Origin: Sarcocystis neurona
Taxonomy: Eukaryota > Apicomplexa > Conoidasida > Eucoccidiorida > Sarcocystidae
Length of the DNA stretch: 64,000 nt
Reading direction: 5' to 3'
Assembly (NCBI GenBank): GCA_000727475.1
Contig: KL647307.1
Coordinates: 2,225,369-2,289,368 of the forward strand
Of the stretch, positions 13,525-23,900 are shown in pieces; the stretch's first letter is position 1; each line of letters begins with the position of its first letter. The notes beneath the pieces are model-generated. The model searched no databases. It was not told the origin of the DNA and saw only the letters and a list, made by a program, of their open reading frames with translations. The translations under genes were made by a program, and so were the position numbers.

Positions 13525-14882
13525 TCTGTGGTCACGCGACGAGTTAGCACGCGCGCGTTCGCTCGTCTTCCTGAAACTGCGTCCGTCTACGCGGAACTTG
13601 TCTCCTCCCCTGCGGCTTTTGGTGCCTCTGCTGACGGCTGCAGCTTTGTCACAGGAAGGCTTACGTATGCTGGCGTCCGGAGCGCTGAAATGCTGAGAGG
13701 AGTCAGAGGATGGTTTGCAGGTCTGTCCTCACGAACGAGAAGATGAAGATAAAATCCGTCAGCAGATTCAGTTCGGCAGCCGTGAGAATCGTTGGCACAT
13801 GCACAGTAAGTCGCAAGTCTGTTTCTCTGAGCCAGTCGTTGGATGAATAGGTACAGGGGGACGCTACGTATACACGTTAGGGTTCCACGAGGAGGGTATC
13901 ATTCGAGAACAACTTTACGGACAAAAAGCTGCTTAAGGAAGAATCCAATCGTACAACACGACACCTCCGAATGACAGATGCACACGCGTGTGAAGCCAAG
14001 TGGTGACAGAACTGCATGTGATGGCCTGAAAACGCCACAGATGTCGGAGGGCTTCGAGGCGCACGCACCGGAACGGAAGGAAACTGCGAAGACGCGATGC
14101 ACTTGGTACTTCCTACGATGCGCTGAATGTATGCAACGGGAACAGGAGTGGAAAACTGATAGGAGGGGTCCGGCGAAGGTGGGAAGACAGCGTTCTCCCT
14201 CTTTGACTTATCTCGGAAAGATCGTCCGCGATGCCGCTGACATGCTGCCTCAAAATCTATAAGGAGCTAAAGGCTTGATGGAAAATCAGTCCGTTATACA
14301 CGTACAGGTAGTCCTGGCTCCTGGTCGTCTGACTACAAGCGTCTTCTCTGTAGTGTGGCCAAATATGATACCAGAACGGTAAGAGTACACAGATGCTCTG
14401 TTGGTGCTACATAGAAAGCAGAAGAACCTTCCCCAACGCCGCATCTCCGCAGGGCACTCTCAAAACGCGTGTAACAGTGGGAGACGCAAGTACACAAGAA
14501 GAACCAGCTCCACCACAGACGTTACTGCTGTGACGACCGTCGGACTCTTTGAACGTGGGGACCAGAGAGCGACGTATGTAACTCCAGGAAGAGTACGCAG
14601 TCTTGTGAGAAAACTCCTGTCGAGTTTTCTTCCGGAAGAAAGATGAGAATGCTGTTTCATGAAATTCAATATTGGTGGAACCGTCCACAGCGTTCCAAGG
14701 AACAGATGGAGGAAACAAACGACCACGCCTACACGTTTACAATGAAGGGCCTATCGTAAGTAGCCCACGGGGGGCATGGACAAAAGAGTCGACCATGCGT
14801 ACATATGTACCAAGAGCCAGCTACGGATAGTACGGGAGAAGACATACACACAAATCTCTTCCGACAGTCAACAACTGCATAC
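13525..14882. other. Upstream flank of the zinc-finger gene
   Basis: The first few hundred bases should contain the 5' UTR and promoter of the minus-strand zinc-finger gene, but no defined element stands out. Open frames on both strands between 13.98 and 14.73 kb (up to 103 codons) overlap each other and have no recognisable domains, so no gene is called. Confidence 0.35.
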
Positions 14883-16092
14883 CTGTCAACCCTCTGTTAC
14901 GCTTCTGCGCCCGAAGATTTCGCTGCGCTTGTGCCACTTTGAAACACTCTCCCCAAAGCTGACGAAAGAAACTCGACTTCTGTGCTTGATTTCCCCTGGA
15001 CGCTTGTGCCTGTACGTCGGACCCCGCGATTAACAACGCCCCCGGGGGAGACAGCAGTGGAGATGGGGGCGCTGACGCGAAGACGGAAAAGTGGACACAA
15101 GGTTCGCGACAACGTGGAGAAGCAAAAGATTTCTCTCCTAATTCATAAATGTTTGGAGCGAGGGGGCGGAGATACCGTGGTGAAACTTTCGGGTGAGCTC
15201 AGGATATTTGGGTGAGCTCACGATGTTAGGGGGAGGGATCGTCTCCGTCTTCGCTGTGAAGCAGGAATGAGGTCGTAGTCATACAAAATCCTTCAGTAGT
15301 ACAGAACAAGGTTTTCTGTGGCTTCTGCTCCCCAACACCCGCCTATACTAGACAGGAGGACGCTAAGGGAGACATAGGCACATCCATCGATTAGTTCGCT
15401 GCCCCTTCCCGCGGTGGAAATCGTCTCGTGCTCCCCGACAACGCTGAAGCACGTACAGAGCTTCAGCTCTTACACTTTACAAATGCACCGGATCGTTGGA
15501 GGAAGGCCAGAACGGGCAGCTATCAATACAAAGGGTTCACCTCTAAAAGATCCTCCAGAAGATTATGAGTACACCACCCCACACAAAGTGCTTTGGTTGC
15601 TGCGGTTGCCGGGGATGGTTGCTTGCGTACGTTGGTGCCTGTGCTGACGAGCGGTGTGCCCGCGGCTGCCGGCTGCTTGCGCACCAACAGGGGCGCCACA
15701 ACGTAACTGGAAAACTCTGTGAGGACTTACCGCGACGCAGAAGAGGGGGTACGCTGCTGTTTGACTTGTTTTTAGAAGGTGTTTTTACGACGGTGAACGC
15801 TGGAGCGAGATCTCAGTCTCGGTGTGGATTCTGCAGACCCACCTGCCACCAGCAGTAAAAATCGCTCTAACTGCTTCTTCCGCAGTGTCGCATCTCACCT
15901 GGCATACAGAGCCCACGAAGGCATTGGACGTAGACGTGTATGAGTCACTGCTGCGTGGCGGACGCCAGATTGCATCCGCTCCTATGGTGTCCGAGATGAA
16001 GGGGCTTTCTTGGCGTAAAGAATCCACAGGCCGAGCACGCGGATCTCGGAGGGAGACTGCGCCAGGGAAGGAGGAGTACGCAGCAGATGCCA
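14883..16092 (-). CDS. Possible multi-exon gene, partial and unrecognised
   Basis: Two protein-like open stretches with good splice borders lie on the minus strand. Exon 16092-15899 starts after an AG and ends CAG|GTGAGA. It encodes about 64 residues, hydrophilic and Ser/Arg/Asp-rich. Exon 15071-14883 starts after a pyrimidine-rich tract ending CAG and ends ACAG|GTATGC. It encodes about 63 residues, first Pro/Ser/Ala-rich and then a basic helix-like segment (QLWGECFKVAQAQRNLRAQK). The phases (exon 1 ends in 0, exon 2 begins in 1) do not join directly, so at least one exon between them is missing, as are the start and the end. I recognise no family. Plus-strand frames overlap, so the strand is only a preference. 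Confidence 0.28.
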
Positions 16093-19000
16093 CTTAGGAC
16101 CGAACTTCCCGCTAAGCAGAGGACGTTATATACGACATGTTTTCCTCTTTGCTGCTGGCGGAAGCACGCAGACGTCACTACATAGAGGACCTAGTACACG
16201 TATGCGTCAGCGACCACTCTTACACAGATGTATCTTTTAGAAATGTGTCCTGAAGAACTTACGTAAAAATCGGTATCATTTCCGTAGACGGGGCATGTTC
16301 GGGCCTCACAGGGTAGGCGACCGTATCCCATGCTACAAAATGTCTGAGATTCCGCTCTTTCGTTGCGGGAAGCTTGACATAGAGCGGGACACACGTACTG
16401 CTACGTGTATATGTTCGTATCTCTGTTTGTCCATGTACACATATGTACATACACATTTTTGCTGCACAGCGTGGAGCGTAGAAAGGCGAAGCAACCATTG
16501 GGGCGTGCTTGTCGTTAAAGCTTGCCATGATGTAACGTACCAAGCGCGTCCTTCCTGTCTCGTCTACAATAAGCACACACGCTGGATTGTTAGCTTTGTA
16601 GGCAAGTATCTCGTTGCTTATGATGTACGGATATTGACTTCAAGCCTTATAAACGACTACCTTGTCTCTCGTAGGCCCTTCGCTCCAAACAGTGATTTAT
16701 TCCCTGTGACGTCTACACGCAGCTACGCCGTGCCGAGATGCATGTCACACCGCGCACGTTGTTTCGGATCTCCACTTTTTGTAAGGTCTCTGCACACAAA
16801 AGTGGGCGTCTACAGTATACCTTGTCGTACGTGTCTGTACGGGTATAAATAGAGGGGTAGCTATGCATATATAATATTGGATAGTTCTGCCACAAATCAC
16901 TTCCCAGCTCTCGACTTCCGAGCCCTCACGCCGTGCGTCCAGCAAGGTTGCGTTTTGAGCTGTTAAACATCCGTCACTTCATGCGTTTACAGCCCACGTA
17001 GAGCACCACATTACGTGTTCGTGTCTAACAAGTCCCCTATTTTAATCACAGGCCAGAAAAACCCCAGTCGCCTATCGAGGTGCCGAAACTGTTCCGCGAA
17101 TGTACAGACCACTCGGATGATTCTGCTAACCTGGATCTCGTGCTGCACCCTTCACACGTGATACTAGTATGCAGGCACACGTTCCAGAACAGGGAATGCT
17201 CCTTCGTCTCTGACTGCAGCTGCTTTACGCTGTAAATTTTAACAGCTGCATATGCAAGTAGTACACAGACAGATTAACGCAAGCATAGATGTGTTCCCTT
17301 TCCCTGCTCTGGTAAATGTCACTGTAGTGCTGGATCTTCCTCCGCAACTCTGGGTGGCTGCCCTAATTGTCTACAGACGTTGCTCATCTCATTCGTCACC
17401 GGCCGGACGCGATCTTCAACGTCCAAGCAGCAGGTGCTGCACGTTAAATGTTCCACAGCGTTGTAGACCTCTGGCGTCTGCTCAGTAAACCGGATTGGAT
17501 AGACGCTTTACGTGTGTAGGATTACTCCTCGAATCGCTGCTCAGAAATGCACGCGCAGATCGAGGATAAGTAAAGCACTGAACGCAGTGTTGCATAGGAA
17601 TAATTATGAAATAACTCCAGGTATGGCGCATTCTGTAGACGCTGCCTCACCAGCAGTCATTTATGTACGAATATCCCGAGTGGTCCGCAGTTTATTGATC
17701 GCTCCTGTCTACGAAAGCGTGCACACGCAAGTACGCCTTCTTCCATACGTTTGTACGAGTGGAGGTCCGATATGGTTATTACACGTCATACGCTGATGCT
17801 AACTACTTAAACCCAATTACTGCGGTCTAGTAGTCTGTCACACTCACTTGAAGTCAACAGGGGTGCACGGAAGTCACATACTCTCGTACTGCTTTTGTGT
17901 TCGTGTGGCCCTAAATTCACCAGCACGTCGAGATCCTGACACAGGTGTGTGGCGTCGTCCACAGAGAAACAGGCGTTTTAGCGCGCCGTGTGCTGTGAAT
18001 GCCGGTGATGAGTCAGGAGGTGAGCGAAGTCACCCCCAGCTGCCCATGTCCCCACATGCATGGGTGACGTCTGAGACGCGTATACGAGTGCTACTGTAAG
18101 GTGTTCTTTTAGTTCAAGGTTGTGTACAACCCCATCAGAAAGCAGGGAGCGGGACGCACCGTCTAAATGCAGAATTTGTACACTCTAAAACGAGTGTGGT
18201 ACTATGCGTACGCTTGTCACCTGCTTCACACGGCGCCTGCACGCTGCAGGGCGAGTCACGTGATAAGGAGGCGCGCTGCACTTCACACTAAGTACATACA
18301 CTGCCACTATGCATTACTGCACAATTCTTCTCAGGGGCATCTGCAAATGTGCAAGAAGGTTTATCTGCACGACCCGGTAAAAAGGTGAACCTGGGCATTG
18401 GGATACGGTACATCCATATGCAGCCGTCCTTTCTGTACATAGAGAGATTAACAAATCTATATGGCGAAAGCATTTGCCGACGTGGGTTGTCAGGCATTTA
18501 CGTGTATATACATATGTATGTATACACATAAACGCGAGCACATTCGTTTAGGCGGGTGATATGTTTCCATTAGACTTCTTGCATGTGGATGCACCTAAGT
18601 CATCTTCATGCAGTACGTCAGAGGAAAGGACTTCAAGAAGTTGGTCGCCGCTTGTCTCCAGGTTTTCTGTCGAAGAACATGTAGTGTGGTTTTCGAGTGA
18701 GACGCCGCAAAGGAAAGACCCGAGCACACCGTGCGGTAGAGTAGCCGTAAGAGTGTTCTGTTAAAAGCATTACACTGGTGCACAGTCTACAAGTCGGAAT
18801 CCAACACAAATGAGACCGATGGAGCATATGTCTACGCCAGGACAGATCATAAACATAGACTGCCTCAGTATTGGTCTACTGCACCGGCTATAGGCGAACC
18901 TAGTAAAGAGCCATCACATGCGGGGAACTCCAGCTCCCACTGATATTCCGTGCTTAGTATGCAGTGTTACTCGTGTGTGCTTGTGTAGCTATGCATGTGT

Positions 19001-19213
19001 AACAGCGGACGACGAGAATCTCACGTCGCTGTATGACTTCACATACACGACTCTAGCCTAGTCTTCGTACCACGAAGCCTGGAGGTCGCCATTCGCCGTG
19101 CTAAGTGAAATAACACATACGATAAAATATCTCTAGCAGAGTTGAGGCTTATTCAACAACCCACTGACAACACATTCTACACGTCTGTCACGCGTGCGAG
19201 TGCGACGAAACAC

Positions 19214-19490
19214 CAGTCTGCTGCTTCCAGGGTTTCCACTGGAACGCCTCTTGTCAAACACCAACATGCATAGCACAACGCACCTCCTCACTCAAGGAGC
19301 AGAAAGGATGTTTTCACACGATGTAACGGACTCGTTCCGAATTACCTCTACACGTAGCAGCAGCAGTCTGCTGCTGGGATGTCTCTTGTCAATCATCAGC
19401 ATGCGTAGTACAACGCACCTTCTTACTCAAGGAGCAGAACCGATGTTTAAACATCATGTAATGGACGTTTCGAATCACCTTTATACATAT
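19214..19490. repeat. Diverged direct repeat, two copies
   Basis: Copy 1 (about 19214-19350) and copy 2 (about 19364-19490) share cagtctgctgct, ctcttgtcaa, caacgcacct, actcaaggagcagaa and a gatgtt...catgtaa/cgatgtaa block. The offset is 150 bp at the left end and 135 bp from the ctcttgtcaa block onward, so an indel of about 15 bp separates them. Confidence 0.85.
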
Positions 19491-19513
19491 TTGTAATTAA
19501 ACAATTATCAGTA

Positions 19514-19536
19514 TTGCATGCTGCATGCATGCTTGC
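19514..19536. promoter_or_regulatory. Cluster of GCATGC palindromes
   Basis: Three TGCATGC-type cores occur within about 23 bp. TGCATGC is a known target of apicomplexan ApiAP2 factors (established for Plasmodium and Toxoplasma families). A regulatory role here is inferred, since the nearest supported start codon is 1.4 kb downstream. Confidence 0.3.
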
Positions 19537-20932
19537 ACCCGATGGGGTATTGCGGTGTTCCGATGGCCGCGCGTCGAGGGCCGCTACCGCGACCCCACAG
19601 CGGATGCTTGCAGCATGTGGAGGCTAAAGACCACGAGGGCCTCCTTTCGCGTCTTCGTGTCCTCTTGTGTATAGCCGTTTTACGTATATTTCACCTGTAG
19701 ATCAGCTTCGATATTCCGAGTTCTGCTCTGTGTGCTGCGTGTACTTTGCCCTCCACAGTGTGATATGTAGGGGAAGCACGGCTACCGTGTCCCACATGCA
19801 TATGCCCGCTTTGGTGTGTCTCTTCCGCTGCAACGATAAATCATCATGAACGCGCACATGTCTCCTGGTGACAAAAGGTACTAGATTTCCCGTCATTTTC
19901 ATCCGTGTCGGTTTCTCGCATTCTACACAACGTATCGTTTTGGCCAGTCCGGCTTTCCAATAACCGACCAGCGCCAGCAACAAGAAAACACGTGCAGTCG
20001 GGCGTGCACGCTAGGACGTTGCCGCCCACCTGCCTCATCCTTACGTCAGCCTTGTCTTCTGAAATCCGCAAGAAACATTCAAAGATCTTTTCAAGCTACA
20101 CTCCTCTTTTTCATTTGCCTGCGCGACGGCGTGGTGCGTCGCTACTTCACGTCCGGCTCCGTGCGATTGGGGCCGCCGCAGCGATACAAGTGCCCCTTTG
20201 TGTCCTTCGTTTTCTGCGCCGAAGATCCACCTCCAATCCTGCGTGTCCATCCCTTTGTCCTTCTTTTGCTCCGTACCACCTCTGCTGCCTCAATGAAGCT
20301 GCAACAACCCTACCCCAGCACCGCATCGACTAAACCTTTTCCCTGTCTCGACTTTCTCCGACCGATTGCCTAGACGCTTTGCCGGTGCGCTCAATAAGAA
20401 CGCAGTATGTTTTGCTTGTTGCCTGCCGCCGCCCTTCCGCGAAGTCCTGGTTTTGTCTTCGAGCTTCATCGTTATCTTCCATCTTTTCTCAGTACGTTGC
20501 GAACTACCTTTTTCTGCTCTCTCACTACCGCTACGCCAGCACATCATGCGGTGGTGCGGGAGGACAGTTTTGGAAATTCGCTTTGTCAACGTCGTGTTCA
20601 CCCGTACGCTCGTTGACCGCAGCCCCCTTAACATCGTTACGTTTTCCAGCTTCACTTCCTCTGCTCTTGCCCCGGTAGCGCATTTCTTTTGAATAAATCG
20701 TCTTCTTTTCTACGTCCTCCAGCCGTCTCGGACTGCGCATGCATCGGATTTACTGCAGAGATACTTTAGTAGAACCACGTGTGAAGTGGAGTGCACAATT
20801 TCCTGGACAAAGTTGGGCACTCCACGTTGCAACCGCCCTGTGTCTTCTGTCTATGTGAATCTCTTCTGTTAGTCCTTGTATCCTCTCCGCCGGAGCCGCC
20901 GCCTGCTGCGTTTGTACTCTGTTCTTCCCACG

Positions 20933-23900
20933 ATGCTGTCCCTGTTGTTTCGGTCGCTCCACGTCACTGCCGGCGGATACGCAGGCGCGTCGCCGTCAGC
21001 ACGGGACAGGTCAAGCACGAAGCGTGAAGACGGAAGTGCAGCAGGAGCAACGCCTGCCGCAGCGGCTCCTGCTGCAGCACCTGCGGCAGCAACCTTGTCA
21101 CGCCTAGGGGCAAGAGGAGTTCCTGTAGCAGAGAAATCTGCGTCTCTGCGTGCAGCTGTAACTGCTGCAGGCTCTCGTCGTTGCGCCCGCAACAGCAGTA
21201 GCAGCAACTCGTGTCGCTGCAGTCGTGCTTCCATTCGATCCGTTGCGCTGCTGCCTTCATTGCGGCCTACGTTGAGGGGTACGTCGGTTGCTTTCTGTGA
21301 CGAGGGAAGGGGAAGCTCTTCATCATTCTTTCCTTTCAAATTTTTTGACCGACAGCGCAGCCCGCCTGCGCGGGACGACAGCACCACGGCGGCCACAGCC
21401 TATTCTGGTGTAAATGACAGCAGCGGCGAGCAGCCGGCTGCCGCTGTGCCCACAGCCTCATCAGTCGACACGTACACGGCAGGAGACCTGGCAGCAGGCA
21501 AACCCGCTGCGCTGAGCTCAGTGCGTCTGCAACTCGGAGACGCCACCTCCGCAGCATCAGCGCAACACGAAGACAGCAACGGCGCTGCTGCAGGAGCTAA
21601 ACCACGCAAACACGCAAGGCCGCCGTAAGCGACAATAAGTGTATATCTTGCTGCCGTTGTGCCGACAGATCCGTGCACATCTACGGTAGACGCTCAGCAA
21701 ACCGGAAGACTTACTCCATTTTGGTGCATTTGTAAGATAGGCATTTCCATCTATGAGTGTGGCGTCTGTGCGGTGAACGTACCATACAGTCACATCGTGT
21801 GATACAAGTTCATATTTACAGGTGAACGCATGACGTACCACACTACGTAGTGGTTCCACGAGCCGGGGGCGACCGACAGTTTTTGGTGTGCCATCGTGTT
21901 CAAACGTTTGTCCCCAGCTCTCCCCTGCCTGTTCCACGGTGTGAAAAGATGCCGCACCTACACAGGCGGGCATATTGATAGAGCTGTCAACGTTCTTTTG
22001 AAGACGCGTGCACAGTGTCAGAACAGCTGAACGAGTCCATCCGTTCCACACAATTATGCGGGCAGCTTTGTGCCAGCGCGTTCCCGTCCACCAGAAGAGG
22101 TACACACACCACGGGTGCTGCACGCGGACGTTTGCTGCGTTCGAGTGCCAGGCATAGCAGTGGCCGGCATAGCGGCGCTGCTCGCGTAGACAGACGGCCT
22201 GCAGCCACGGACAAATTTTGCTTTCAAGTGAACAGAGGCCAAGTTGGGACTTCCTTAGCTGTTCGCTTTGACCAGAGAAAAGAGTGGAGGAACTGTTCCT
22301 GAGCAGAGGGAAAGACGTTTGACACAGGGCTGGCTCTGCAGTAGTTATACGTCGATTAAGGTTCTGGGCGTGCGTATACATTGCAGGCCATTTGAATACG
22401 TGGCTTTTGTGTGCCTTTGAAGGAGCCAGAGTGTACCCACTCGAGACCCACTTTCGGTTGCAGACTGTCACGATCGGGTGACAGTAACGGGGCCGCATAA
22501 GCTCCAATACTGATCAGTGAGTTCGTGCGTTGCTCTGTCAATATAGGTTAATTTTCGCAAGGTCTTGGTGCTGCTAGCCGTAGCATCAGTGTGATGCAAA
22601 CTGTTTAATTCACTGCAAGCGACGCTCAGAGTGCAATCTGAGCATATCGTAGGATGCAACCAAAAGACGTGTCCGCTTTTTAAGTGTCGACCACCAGCAG
22701 AACTGAATTCACGGAGTGCGACCAAGGCTAAATTATCAGCTGAGATGCGTGTCAGCTGTCGTTGAACGGTGGTGGTATGTGGTTCATTTCATGCGCAGGA
22801 CCACAAGCACGAACTGAGCATGTTGATTTGTGTTGATGGAAGGCGACTGAATTGCCTGGATGTTTCTCGTGGCGCGTGCAATGCCCGATAATGCGGTAAC
22901 AGATTCTGTCTGGTAAATATTTCATCCGCAGTTCCGTTGTGCACCTTTGAAGAGTGCGGTAACAGATTCTGTGTGGTGAATATTTCATCCGCACCTCCAT
23001 TGTGCACCTTCGAAGAGGATGCCTTCAATGGTGGGTGCTGTGCGAACAGGTCCGCGATTCCTGTTCCATACGAACAGTTTTCGCGTGAGTGGATGGGCGT
23101 GAGCGGACAGGACAACTTCGACGGGTTCAGGCTGGAGGCTACCAAGCAAGTAGGTTTCTTCTGCTCGATCCTGTGATGGTGAGGCTCTTGTCCTCGTCGT
23201 CCGGGGCCTCTAACGGATAAGAGCGAATTCCTGTTTGCGTGCGTGTACTTCCATGTAATTGAGTGTGTGTGCTCCCACGCATACTTGTAAACACGAGAAA
23301 CACAGTAAGTGTAGGTCGCTACGTGTGTCTGTGGTTTCCTTGTTGTCGGTAGCGCACGACTAAGTGCGACAAGTCGCAACACTTGGTTGCAAGCATAGGG
23401 AAGAACAACAAACTGCAGCGTCCTCGCCGCACTCTGGGTGACATCAGCTGCGACGCCGTTGCTGTTGGACATGTCAGCGCACCCGACTGCAACCTTGCTC
23501 GTGAACTTCCTATGCTGGCGTCCATAAATAAGCCGAGGAGTGCCACAGCTTCAAACTGGAGTGGTCGTCGTGTTGATACACGTGCTAAACGAATGTCGTT
23601 TGGGTGGGTGCTCGCGCGATGGCGTAGAAGCCGGAAAGTTGGCATGAAGTATCTGCAGAAGGGGCTGCTGACGACAGTGCAAGCGCAACGAGTCGTATCG
23701 TCGTCTCCACTGAGGCGCTGGTGGGTGGTTGAGTTGCCCCACCGGTCACTGTCTGTGAAGCATCCCAGCAGGAAGTTCCGTAATTTTTTTTCTCCCGTTG
23801 TCCATGTTTGCGAAGAAACGCAGCCTCAAGACAAAAGTGTTTATGCACGTGTATTGGGCACGTACCTACTTTGCTTTTTGTTTGCGGTGGAGTGTCGCCA

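Larger units (their letters stand above)
16093..20932. other. Stretch without a supported gene
   Basis: A plus-strand frame of 185 codons (16295-16852) is Cys/Arg/Tyr-rich without domain or splice signals and looks like chance. Diverged direct repeats lie at 19214-19490, and a cluster of GCATGC palindromes at 19514-19536. From about 20060 to 20930 the plus strand becomes markedly pyrimidine-rich, which would suit a long 5' UTR or promoter for the downstream TOM40 gene (inference). Confidence 0.4.

Noticed and set aside
16295..16852. Plus-strand 185-codon frame
   Set aside because: Cys/Arg/Tyr/His-rich translation without domains, typical of chance reading in gtac/acac-rich DNA.
20869..21396. 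Minus-strand 175-codon frame, charged and Ala-rich
   Set aside because: Plausible composition, but it lacks a phase-matched partner exon, while the overlapping plus-strand exon fits TOM40. Kept as the competing reading, not as a gene.
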